Assembly: GCA_036393335.1 (NCBI GenBank) | Contig: DASWHD010000156.1 | Coordinates: 1-29,207 of the forward strand | DNA length: 29,207 nt | Origin: DASWHD01 sp036393335 | GTDB taxonomy: Bacteria; CG2-30-53-67; CG2-30-70-394 | Reading direction: 5' to 3' | Shown here: one piece after another, positions 7,612-14,846 of the stretch | Numbering within the stretch: the stretch's first letter is position 1 | Layout: every line of letters starts with the position of its first letter | The notes under the pieces: model-generated | What the model saw: only the letters and a program-made list of their open reading frames with translations | Databases searched by the model: none | What the model was told of the DNA's origin: nothing | Translations under genes and position numbers: made by a program

Positions 7612-8057
7612 GCGGCGGCGGATGATGCCAACCGATCCCAGCGGCTGCAAGAGGCACTCTGTCACAGTCGTTGTTGCTTGTGTTGCTGCGGGCTGGTGGC
7701 GACCGGACCGACCCCTGAGTGCACGCCGTTCGCCCCTCGGCATCGCCACGCAGGAGTCCGGAGGACATGGGACGCACCGCGCGAAGCCGTTTGCCGCCGA
7801 CGCAAGTCCGTCACAGGACAACGTGGAGCCTGCCGTGGGCGGCCGATCGCCACGAGTCGCCGCCGCCGATGTGGCCGCCACGAACCAGAGGGGAGGACCT
7901 TCCCCGCGGCGGGCCACGCCACGGAACTGGCTTGGAGCTAAGGAAAAACACGCAGGGAACAGCCTCGCGCGAACTAACGCTTGACGAGTCCCGACCAATT
8001 TCTGGATTCTATTCTGGTTGCCAAATTTGGGCTTTGGAACCCGGGAGTGAGGACCGG
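7612..8057. other. Intergenic region between the foldback element and the subunit IV-like gene
   Basis: About 450 bp with no gene I can support. Open frames on both strands are Arg/Pro/Ser-rich and look like GC-rich shadows. The last ~80 bp are clearly more AT-rich. TTGACG at 7981-7986 with GATTCT at 8005-8010 (18-bp spacer) is a possible sigma-70 promoter for the gene starting at 8058. Confidence 0.5.
7981..8010 (+). promoter_or_regulatory. Possible sigma-70 promoter for the short subunit IV-like gene
   Basis: TTGACG (5 of 6 to the -35 consensus) is followed after 18 bases by GATTCT (3 of 6 to the -10 consensus) in an AT-rich patch, about 48 bases before the ATG at 8058. The -10 is weak. 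Confidence 0.35.
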
Positions 8058-8315
8058 ATGAGCGCCGAACACGCGGAAGACATCGAGGGAAAGGTGCGCG
8101 TGTACACCGCCGTATTTGGGGCGGTGGTGATTCTGACGCTGATGAACGTGATGGCTACGCATCGGGCGGCTGGTGTAGCTCTGACCATCACTACAGTACT
8201 TATGATAACTGTGGTCCACGCCGCCTCGGTCACCTGCTCCTTTCAACACCTCACCACCCCTTCACGGGAGATCGCCAGGCGACACGGAACCTCAGTCACT
8301 CACCATCACGCTTGA
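8058..8315 (+). CDS. Shortened paralogue of cytochrome c oxidase subunit IV
   Basis: An 85-residue product whose first ~60 residues align with the full subunit IV encoded at 10822: MSAEHAED and VRVYTAVFGAVVILTLMNV against MSTEHAEF and VRVYIAVFAAVGILTLVNV. The similarity fades after the second span (VHAASVTCSFQHL against VNAALVAYYFMHL) and the third span is missing; the tail is instead hydrophilic and ends in THHHA. It may be a decaying duplicate or a deliberately short subunit. It lies upstream of ctaD with a possible promoter at 7981 and its own terminator at 8318, so it seems to be a separate transcript. The ATG at 8058 matches the start of the full-length gene. Confidence 0.6.
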   Translation: MSAEHAEDIEGKVRVYTAVFGAVVILTLMNVMATHRAAGVALTITTVLMITVVHAASVTCSFQHLTTPSREIARRHGTSVTHHHA

Positions 8316-8317
8316 GT

Positions 8318-8343
8318 CTACAGGCCACCTTCCGTAGTTTTTT
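8318..8343 (+). terminator. Rho-independent terminator after the short subunit IV-like gene
   Basis: CTACaGG at 8318-8324 pairs with CCGTAG at 8332-8337 (one bulged A, 7-base loop) and is followed by six T at 8338-8343. It starts three bases after the TGA at 8313-8315. Confidence 0.65.
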
Positions 8344-8353
8344 CGTGTCGCGA

Positions 8354-8382
8354 TTGATAGACAGCCGGCATCTCCTCATGAT
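8354..8382 (+). promoter_or_regulatory. Likely sigma-70 promoter of the aa3 oxidase operon
   Basis: TTGATA (8354-8359) and CATGAT (8377-8382) are separated by 17 bases and lie just after the terminator at 8318 and ~56 bases before ctaD. Transcription would start near 8389, giving a ~50-base leader. Confidence 0.5.
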
Positions 8383-8438
8383 GCTGGTTTCGGGGTAGTG
8401 ACGCATCCTTAACCATCCCCATAGCCAAGAGTGTAACA

Positions 8439-10184
8439 ATGTCCGAAGCACATCACGAAGAGCTGCCGTTCTGGCGTAAGTACATCTTTTCGCTCGATCA
8501 CAAAGTGATCGGTATTCAGTACGGCCTCACCTCACTGGTGTTTCTGTTTTTCGGTTTCTGCCTGATGATGCTGATGCGCTGGCAGCTCGCCTACCCCGGT
8601 GAGCCGCTGCCGCTGATTGGGTCGTGGTTCTCCGACGAAAGTATGGTCGGTGGCAGGATGCTGCCGGAGTTCTACAACCAGCTCGGGGCCATGCACGGCA
8701 CGATCATGGTGTTTATGGGGGTCGTGCCGTTGGCCGTCGGCGCCTTCGGGAATTACGTGCTGCCGCTCCAGATCGGCGCCCCGGACATGGCCTTTCCCAA
8801 GTTGAATATGGCCAGCTACTGGATCTTCCTCCCGGGCGGTCTGATCATGTTGGCCAGCTTTTTTGTTCCGGGCGGCGCCGCACAATCCGGCTGGACCTCG
8901 TATTCCCCCCTGGCCGAAGTGACCGTTCCCGGAGGCATCTTCACCGGCCAGACGATGTGGCTCTTGGGCATGGTCTTCCTGATCACCTCCTCCCTCCTCG
9001 GCGCGGTGAACTTTCTCACGACGACGATCCAACTCCGCACCGAGGGGCTCACCTGGATGCGCCTGCCGTTCTTCGTGTGGGCGCAGTTCGTGACCTCCTT
9101 CCTGTTGTTGCTGGCCTTCCCTCCCCTGGAGGCCGCCGGCATTTTGCAGCTCATGGACCGTCTAGCCGGCACCAGCTTTTTCCTCCCCAGCGGGCTCGTG
9201 GTGAGCGGCGAGCCGCTGGAGGTGGCCGGCGGAGGAAGCGCATTGCTCTGGCAACATCTGTTCTGGTTCTTGGCGCACCCCGAGGTCTACGTGCTTATCC
9301 TCCCCGGGATGGGCATCGTCGGAGAGATCATCGCAAACAACACCCGCAAACCCTTGTGGGGTTACAGGTCGCTGGTCTACTCGACGTTCTTCCTCGGTTT
9401 CATGTCGTTCCTCGTGTGGGCTCATCACATGTACCTGACCGGTATGGGAACCGCGATCAACGCGTTCTTCCAAACCACCACGATGATTATTTCCATCCCT
9501 TCGGTGATCATCTTGTCCGCATTGTTCATCTCGCTATGGGGTGGCTCCATCCGGTTCAACACCCCGATGCTCTTCGCCCTCGGATTCCTGCCCATGTTCG
9601 GCATCGGTGGCCTGACGGGCCTGCCGCTTGGCCTCTCTACCGCCGACATCCATCTCCACGATACCTACTACGTCATCGGCCACTTCCACTACGTGGTAGC
9701 GCCTGGCACGATCTTCGCCCTGTTCGCCGGTATCTATTACTGGTTCCCGAAGATCACTGGACGTCGCATGAACGAAACTCTCGGCAAGATCCATTTCTTC
9801 GGCTCTTTCGTGATGATGAACGGCATCTTCTTGCCCATGTTATGGCAAGGCCTCGCCGGGGTTTCGCGACGGCTGTGGGACGGCGGCGCCGCCTACGCCC
9901 ATGCCCAGGCGGTCCTGCCGCTGAACAAGGTGATCTCCTACTCCGCCTGGACCCTGGCCCTGTTCCAGCTTCCCTTCATCTTCAATCTCTTCTGGAGCAT
10001 CTGGAAGGGTATGAAAGTCGGTGATAATCCCTGGGAGGCCACGACGTTGGAGTGGGCCACGCCGACACCGCCACCCCATGGCAACTTCGCGACGCTTCCC
10101 GTCGTTCACCGGGGACCCTACGAGTACAGCACCCCCGGACGTACCACGGATTTCTTCCCGCAACACCTGACGGAGGGTGCATAA
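8439..10184 (+). CDS. ctaD: aa3-type cytochrome c oxidase subunit I
   Basis: A 581-residue, 12-span haem-copper oxidase subunit that reduces O2 to water at a haem/CuB centre. Visible residues: His86 (low-spin haem ligand, AMHGT), His280 and Tyr284 of HPEVY (CuB ligand and cross-linked Tyr), His329-His330 (CuB), and the histidines of HDTYYVIGHFHYV (haem ligands). D-channel residues are all present: Asn105, Asp116, Asn123 and Glu282. K-channel residues are not: the Lys of the usual PTGxK motif is Ile358 (IPSVIIL), the Thr is Ser355 and the upstream Ser is Ala299. The family is certain; its proton uptake path is not. The stop codon abuts the ATG of ctaE. The ribosome binding site is weak (AAGAG). 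Confidence 0.96.
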   Translation: MSEAHHEELPFWRKYIFSLDHKVIGIQYGLTSLVFLFFGFCLMMLMRWQLAYPGEPLPLIGSWFSDESMVGGRMLPEFYNQLGAMHGTIMVFMGVVPLAVGAFGNYVLPLQIGAPDMAFPKLNMASYWIFLPGGLIMLASFFVPGGAAQSGWTSYSPLAEVTVPGGIFTGQTMWLLGMVFLITSSLLGAVNFLTTTIQLRTEGLTWMRLPFFVWAQFVTSFLLLLAFPPLEAAGILQLMDRLAGTSFFLPSGLVVSGEPLEVAGGGSALLWQHLFWFLAHPEVYVLILPGMGIVGEIIANNTRKPLWGYRSLVYSTFFLGFMSFLVWAHHMYLTGMGTAINAFFQTTTMIISIPSVIILSALFISLWGGSIRFNTPMLFALGFLPMFGIGGLTGLPLGLSTADIHLHDTYYVIGHFHYVVAPGTIFALFAGIYYWFPKITGRRMNETLGKIHFFGSFVMMNGIFLPMLWQGLAGVSRRLWDGGAAYAHAQAVLPLNKVISYSAWTLALFQLPFIFNLFWSIWKGMKVGDNPWEATTLEWATPTPPPHGNFATLPVVHRGPYEYSTPGRTTDFFPQHLTEGA

Positions 10185-10790
10185 ATGTCGTCCGTGGTCA
10201 TTCCCTACATCGATTCGCCGCGCCCGGATACGGGCCTATACAACGCCAAGGTCGGGATCTGGCTCTTCCTGGCCTCCGAGATCATGCTGTTCGGCGCGTT
10301 GTTCTCGAGCTACGTCCTGCTCCGCGTCGGCGCCCCGGCCGGCACCTGGCCAGTGGGTGCCAGCGTCCTCAACGTTCCCCTCGCCACCTTCAACACCGTC
10401 TTGTTGATCACCTCCACGGTCACCATGCTCCTCGCCTGGGCCTCGTGTAAGGTACGGGAATTCGGGAAATTCCGCCTCTACCTCGGCCTCACGGTTCTGC
10501 TGGGCGTGGTGTTCTTGGTGGTCAAGGGCTTCGAATACAGCATGAAGCTCGACCACCACCTTTATCCGTCCACCAATACGTTCCTGGCGATTTATTTCAC
10601 GATGACCGGCCTGCACGGCCTGCATGTGTTGGGTGGGGTGGTCGTCAATGCCTATTTCTGGGGACCGGGGAGCAAGATGTGGCACACCGCCCCGAATCAA
10701 TTCACGAATCGCATCGAGTCCGCCGGGCTGTACTGGCACTTCGTGGACATGGTGTGGATCTTCCTATTTCCGGTGTTGTATCTCCTGTAG
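10185..10790 (+). CDS. ctaE: Cytochrome c oxidase subunit III
   Basis: A 201-residue membrane protein with five predicted spans, the short bacterial form of subunit III. Recognisable blocks are KVGIWLFLASEIMLFGALFSSY near the start, KGFEYS in the middle, and FTMTGLHGLHVLGG and GLYWHFVDMVWIFLFPVLYL at the end. It contains no metal cofactor in this family and stabilises subunit I during turnover. The ATG follows the ctaD stop with no gap, and GGAGG at about 10172 serves as its ribosome binding site, so the two are translationally coupled. Confidence 0.95.
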   Translation: MSSVVIPYIDSPRPDTGLYNAKVGIWLFLASEIMLFGALFSSYVLLRVGAPAGTWPVGASVLNVPLATFNTVLLITSTVTMLLAWASCKVREFGKFRLYLGLTVLLGVVFLVVKGFEYSMKLDHHLYPSTNTFLAIYFTMTGLHGLHVLGGVVVNAYFWGPGSKMWHTAPNQFTNRIESAGLYWHFVDMVWIFLFPVLYLL

Positions 10791-10821
10791 GACTACCGGG
10801 CTAGGACCGGAGGAGGTTCAG

Positions 10822-11175
10822 ATGAGTACTGAGCACGCAGAGTTCGACGTCAAGAACCATGTCCGCGTGTACATTGCGGTCTTTGCCGCAGTGGGAATCC
10901 TCACGCTGGTCAACGTGGCGGCTTCGTATCTAACCACGACGGTGGCGCCGGGCGTCACCATCGCGCTGATCATCGCCATCGTGAACGCCGCCTTGGTCGC
11001 GTACTACTTCATGCATCTGCCGACCGAAAGCAAGGTCGTCCACATGGTCCTGGCGGTGACCGCCGTGTTCCTCGTGGCCTTGTTATTCCTGATCATCGGC
11101 GCGATCGCGGATCAGCAGGGAGATTATATCCAGAGCCCCGTGGTGGTTGAGGAGCCGGGACACCATGTCTCTTAA
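10822..11175 (+). CDS. Cytochrome c oxidase subunit IV (prokaryotic CtaF/CoxD type)
   Basis: A 117-residue protein with three spans, beginning MSTEHAEFDVKNHVRVYIAVF. The PTESK loop after the second span (YYFMHLPTESK) is typical of bacterial subunit IV proteins, which help assemble subunit I and its CuB. GGAGGAGG stands 7-8 bases before the ATG at 10822. The gene overlaps the next one by 11 bases. A shortened relative is encoded at 8058-8315. Confidence 0.88.
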   Translation: MSTEHAEFDVKNHVRVYIAVFAAVGILTLVNVAASYLTTTVAPGVTIALIIAIVNAALVAYYFMHLPTESKVVHMVLAVTAVFLVALLFLIIGAIADQQGDYIQSPVVVEEPGHHVS

Positions 11176-11371
11176 GGCATTTCACGTCTTGTTCATCTGC
11201 GTCGCCGTCTTGCTCTGCTGGGGCTTCGCCTATTGGTGTATCGCCGCCGATGCCGCCGCCGGGAACGCCTGCTATGGAGCAGGCGGGCCTGTGGCGTTTT
11301 TGTGCGGCCTCGGATTGATCCTCTATGGGTTCAAGTTCCTACAACGCATGAGATCCATGAATATCCGATGA
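11165..11371 (+). CDS. Small two-span membrane protein in the aa3 oxidase operon
   Basis: A 68-residue protein with two hydrophobic spans (about residues 4-26 and 40-60) separated by a short loop containing Cys and Gly (GNACYGAGG). I do not recognise the family. It overlaps the end of the subunit IV gene by 11 bases and its TGA overlaps the ATG of the next gene (ATGA at 11368-11371), so it is translated as part of the oxidase operon. A role as an accessory oxidase subunit or assembly helper is inferred from position only. Confidence 0.7.
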   Translation: MSLKAFHVLFICVAVLLCWGFAYWCIAADAAAGNACYGAGGPVAFLCGLGLILYGFKFLQRMRSMNIR

Positions 11372-11628
11372 AGACCGATCGACCCCAAACGCTGGCCATC
11401 GCGGTGCTGTTGGCCTTGTTTAGCTCACCCGCCGTGAGCCTGGCCTGCTCGACGTGTTTCGGCGCACCTGATGACCCGATGACCAAAGGCCTGGGAATGG
11501 CGCTCTGGGTCATGATCGGCGTGACCTATTTCGTGATTGTTGGCATGTTGGCCATGTTCATCGGGCTCGCCGTCCGCTCGCGGCGTCGAACCACCATCGC
11601 TCAATCAGGAGGGCAAGTCGCATGTTAG
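11368..11628 (+). CDS. Small Cys-motif membrane protein in the aa3 oxidase operon
   Basis: An 86-residue protein with a signal peptide (residues 1-24), then a short exported segment starting CSTCFGAPDD, then one span (about residues 46-68) and a basic RSRRR end. The CXXC pair next to the predicted cleavage site would face the periplasm and could bind copper or act as a thiol pair. This is an inference; the family is not one I can name. ATGA overlap with the gene before and a 7-base overlap with ctaC after it show tight coupling, directly ahead of the CuA-bearing subunit. Confidence 0.72.
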   Translation: MKTDRPQTLAIAVLLALFSSPAVSLACSTCFGAPDDPMTKGLGMALWVMIGVTYFVIVGMLAMFIGLAVRSRRRTTIAQSGGQVAC

Positions 11629-12566
11629 GACTTCCACTGCCACCCGCTGCGTCTACCCATGCCGCTCAGGTCGACAACCTGATCGGGTGGGTCCATTGGC
11701 TCATGCTCGCCCTGTTCGTCGGGTGGGGATGTTACTTCCTCTTCGCGTTGATCCGCTTTCGCCGTGGTCGCAACCCCAAGGCGGACTACCATGGCTCTCA
11801 AACGCACGCCTCAACCTGGGTGGAGATCGCGGTGGCGGCGATTGAGGTGGTCTTGCTGGTGGGGTTCTCCATTCCGTTTTGGGTGCAAAAGACCTCCGCA
11901 TTCCCTACCGCGGCCCAGAACCCCGTGGTTGTTCGGGTCGTCGCCCAACAATTTGCCTGGAACATCCACTACCCGGGTCCCGATGGCATCTTCGGCAAGA
12001 CCGCCATCGACCTGGTGGATGAGACCGGCAATCCCATCGGCCTCGACCGAAGCGACCCGGCTGCCGCAGACGATGTCACGACCATCAACCAACTACACCT
12101 GCCGGTGGATCGGCCGGCGATCCTCGAGCTGTCGTCGAAGGACGTGATCCACTCCTTCTTCCTTCCCCAGTTCCGGGTGAAGCAGGACACCATACCGGGC
12201 ATGCGGATCCCGATTCATTTTGTCCCCAACAAGACTACGGACCAGATCCGTGGCGAGATGACCATCACCGAGCACCTCCCCACCACCCGCAACCTCGACC
12301 GGTATGTGGCCATGCGGGACTACCAGGACTCCGCTGGAAACGTAATTCTGGCGAAGGGGTCTTACCCAAACCCAGATGCGATCACCAATCTGATCGACAA
12401 CGGTGTTCATGAGATCTCCCTCAGTATCGATCAGCCCACCGAAATCGCCTGCGCCCAGTTGTGTGGCCTCGGCCACTACCGCATGAAGGGGATGCTCACC
12501 GTCGACACCCAGCAGGATTTCGACGCATGGATGGCCGCGCAGGAGGCGGCCCTCCGGCAATCATAG
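11622..12566 (+). CDS. ctaC: Cytochrome c oxidase subunit II with CuA site
   Basis: A 314-residue protein with two N-terminal spans (about residues 22-44 and 66-88) and a periplasmic cupredoxin domain. CuA ligands are His177 (DVIHSFF), Cys277, Cys281, His285 and Met288 (CAQLCGLGHYRM). The usual Glu between the two Cys is Gln. The QQFAWNIHYPGPDG segment is the electron-entry region. A ~50-residue insertion before the CuA motif (around residues 215-265) is longer than in textbook members. It has no C-terminal cytochrome c domain. CtaC is placed after subunits I, III and IV instead of first, which is unusual. GGAGGG lies 8-9 bases upstream of the ATG. Confidence 0.95.
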   Translation: MLGLPLPPAASTHAAQVDNLIGWVHWLMLALFVGWGCYFLFALIRFRRGRNPKADYHGSQTHASTWVEIAVAAIEVVLLVGFSIPFWVQKTSAFPTAAQNPVVVRVVAQQFAWNIHYPGPDGIFGKTAIDLVDETGNPIGLDRSDPAAADDVTTINQLHLPVDRPAILELSSKDVIHSFFLPQFRVKQDTIPGMRIPIHFVPNKTTDQIRGEMTITEHLPTTRNLDRYVAMRDYQDSAGNVILAKGSYPNPDAITNLIDNGVHEISLSIDQPTEIACAQLCGLGHYRMKGMLTVDTQQDFDAWMAAQEAALRQS

Positions 12567-12671
12567 GGCTCGCCGGAATTCACTCTTCGCGAGACCCGAG
12601 CGACGAACGCCGACACACCAAGCGACAGCACCGACGAACGCCCATTCATTGGTCACCGCCACCGACGCACG

Positions 12672-13715
12672 ATGGCCGAACGCTCACCCAATCCCTGGCT
12701 CAGACGCTACGCCAAGCTGGTCTGTTTCTCGACCTTCTTCCTGATCTTCGTCGGCAGTCTGGTCACCAGTACGGGTTCCGGCCTGGCCGTCCCGGACTGG
12801 CCCCTTTCGTATGGCATGGTCTTCCCGCCGATGGTGGGCGGGATCTTCTACGAGCATGGCCATCGCATGGTCGCCGCAAGCGTCGGGTTTCTGACCTTGA
12901 TGATGGCGACCTGGCTCGCCTTAGCGGAGCAACGGCGCTGGCTCCGTAACCTCGGCTTCCTCGCCCTGGCCGCGGTCATCACCCAGGGCCTGCTGGGCGG
13001 GATCACGGTGCTATTCCTGCTTCCCACCCCGGTCTCCGTAAGCCATGCGGTGCTCGCCCAGACCTTCCTGCTGCTCACCATCGTCATCGCGTACAGTCTC
13101 TCCCGCGAACGATCGCGCCGAGAACACCACTCCGCGGACGGCTCGTTGGCGCTGCGACGGGTGTCCGTGGTGGCGCTCGCCATCATCTTCGTCCAGTTGC
13201 TCCTCGGCGCGCTGATGCGTCACACCGGCTCCGGCCTCGCGATCCCCGATTTTCCCCTGGCAGGTGGACAACTCGTTCCCATCTTCGACGCGCCGACCCT
13301 CTCGCGCATCAATGCGCTGCGCTTCGACATCGGTCTCAAGCCGGTGACCATGGCCCAGGTCGTCATCCATTTCGTCCATCGCCTCGGCGCCCTGTCTGTC
13401 GTCATCGCGGTCGTCGCCCTCACGGCCCTTGCCCTGCGCTCCGCCCGCGTGCAGCGCAGGATCATGATGACGGTCCTGGCACTCGATCTCCTCGTGGTAG
13501 TACAGGTCACCCTAGGAGCGTTGACCGTATGGAGCCGCAAGGCCCCGTACATCACCAGCCTGCACGTTGTCACCGGCGCGACCGTCCTGGGCACCTCCAT
13601 GTTACTGGTCCTGCGGAGCCATCCCGTAAGACTCACACCGAGGACGCGAGGCAGCGCTCGCTCCCCCGTGCTCTCCGGCGTCACAGTCACTGGTGCTCAT
13701 CAAGCGCCTGGCTAA
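12672..13715 (+). CDS. ctaA: Haem A synthase (COX15/CtaA family)
   Basis: A 347-residue, eight-span protein that oxidises the C8 methyl group of haem O to give haem A. The four family histidine motifs are visible: EHGHR (first half), VSHAVLAQ, IHFVHRLGA and SLHVVTGA. The two halves share the internal motif TGSGLAVPDWPL / TGSGLAIPDFPL, which shows the family's internal duplication. It lies 105 bp after ctaC and ahead of ctaB; its presence supports haem A in the oxidase encoded upstream. Confidence 0.95.
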   Translation: MAERSPNPWLRRYAKLVCFSTFFLIFVGSLVTSTGSGLAVPDWPLSYGMVFPPMVGGIFYEHGHRMVAASVGFLTLMMATWLALAEQRRWLRNLGFLALAAVITQGLLGGITVLFLLPTPVSVSHAVLAQTFLLLTIVIAYSLSRERSRREHHSADGSLALRRVSVVALAIIFVQLLLGALMRHTGSGLAIPDFPLAGGQLVPIFDAPTLSRINALRFDIGLKPVTMAQVVIHFVHRLGALSVVIAVVALTALALRSARVQRRIMMTVLALDLLVVVQVTLGALTVWSRKAPYITSLHVVTGATVLGTSMLLVLRSHPVRLTPRTRGSARSPVLSGVTVTGAHQAPG

Positions 13716-13748
13716 CGGGGTTTTCCGCGTTGCGAGGTGCGGCAGACA

Positions 13749-14603
13749 ATGCATATCCGGTCCTACATCGAGCTGACAAAGCCCAGGATCGTAGCGATGG
13801 TCCTGGTGACGGCGTCCGTTGGCTTCTACCTTGGTGGTCACGGCTTTCACGACGGGGCGCGACTTGCCATGGCCCTGATCGGCATCGCCATGGGCTCCGC
13901 CGGAGCGGCAGCACTCAATGCGTACCTCGAGCAAGAGCACGACGCGCAGATGGCGAGGACCCGCAACCGGGCGATTCCATCGGGGCTGATTCACCCCATG
14001 CGCGCCTTACTGTTCGGCACCCTCCTCACCATCACCGGAGTCCTGCTCCTGGCGCTGCAAGTGAATCTGCTCACGGCATTCCTGGTCCTACTGGCCGCCT
14101 TCCTGTACGTGCTGGTCTACACGCCGATGAAGCGCCTCACCTGGCTGAACACCTCCGTGGGCGCCATCCCCGGGGCCATTCCGCCCCTCGCCGGCTGGGC
14201 GGCCGCCACCGGACACCTCGAGCCGCGCGCCTGGATCCTGTTCGCGGTGCTGTTCCTCTGGCAGCACCCGCATTTCTATGCGATCGCCTGGATGTACCGG
14301 GACGATTACCGCAGGGCCGGCTTCAAGATGCTGCCGCCGAGCGATCCGACAGGGGCGCGCGCCTTCCGTCACATCCTGATTTACTGTGCCCTGTTGCTCA
14401 TCGTCTCCCTGCAACCGACGAACATGGGGCTCACTGGCTCGGTCTACGTCTGGGGCGTCGGCGCCCTTGGATTCGGGTTCGGCCTCTTCGGTTGGAACCT
14501 CGCACTGTCCGGCGCGGTGGCCGACGCGCGCCGTCTGCTCAAGGCGTCCGTCGTCTACCTGCCCCTCTGGCTGGCCCTGACGATTGTCGACACCCTGCCG
14601 TAG
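13749..14603 (+). CDS. ctaB: Protohaem IX farnesyltransferase (haem O synthase)
   Basis: A 284-residue UbiA-superfamily membrane prenyltransferase that adds a farnesyl group to haem B to form haem O, the substrate of CtaA. The first Mg-binding region reads NAYLEQEHDAQMARTRNR, where most relatives have NNYxDxxIDxxMxRTxxR, so the first Asp is Glu. The second region, YTPMKRLTWLNTSVGAIPGAIPPLAGW, is canonical. ATG at 13749 is preceded by GAGGTG 9 bases away; a GTG 12 bases upstream is possible but would overlap that site. Confidence 0.94.
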   Translation: MHIRSYIELTKPRIVAMVLVTASVGFYLGGHGFHDGARLAMALIGIAMGSAGAAALNAYLEQEHDAQMARTRNRAIPSGLIHPMRALLFGTLLTITGVLLLALQVNLLTAFLVLLAAFLYVLVYTPMKRLTWLNTSVGAIPGAIPPLAGWAAATGHLEPRAWILFAVLFLWQHPHFYAIAWMYRDDYRRAGFKMLPPSDPTGARAFRHILIYCALLLIVSLQPTNMGLTGSVYVWGVGALGFGFGLFGWNLALSGAVADARRLLKASVVYLPLWLALTIVDTLP

Positions 14604-14644
14604 CGGACCTGCACCGTTCCGGCTTCGCCAGACGGACAATGCAC

Positions 14645-14674
14645 GATGCAACGGTCATGGTCCGTTTTTGCATC
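14645..14674 (+). terminator. Hairpin after ctaB, possible transcription attenuator
   Basis: GATGCA (14645-14650) pairs with TGCATC (14669-14674), and ACGG with CCGT inside, leaving a bulged TTT. There is no T-run after the stem, so it may only slow transcription or protect the ctaB mRNA end. Confidence 0.3.
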
Positions 14675-14846
14675 CGGTCGATGCCTGCGACCTAGCCCGT
14701 GGCTTGGAACAGGGGACTTTCACCGGTCAGACGCCGCAAGCGAAGGGTGCTACGGTTCCTTCCGTTAACGGCACGCCGGGATGGCCACCCGTGCCAGCCA
14801 CGGCCCACCGGCAGATGATCCGTCACGCCTCATAGGTCCAGCTCCC

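Noticed and set aside
7622..7984. 120-residue plus-strand open frame in the oxidase spacer
   Set aside because: Low-complexity composition, no ribosome binding site worth noting and no recognisable domain; overlapping frames on both strands are equally open.
8624..10024. 466-residue plus-strand open frame in another frame of ctaD
   Set aside because: Lies wholly within ctaD, whose product is unmistakable; the alternate frame is Arg/His/Pro-rich.
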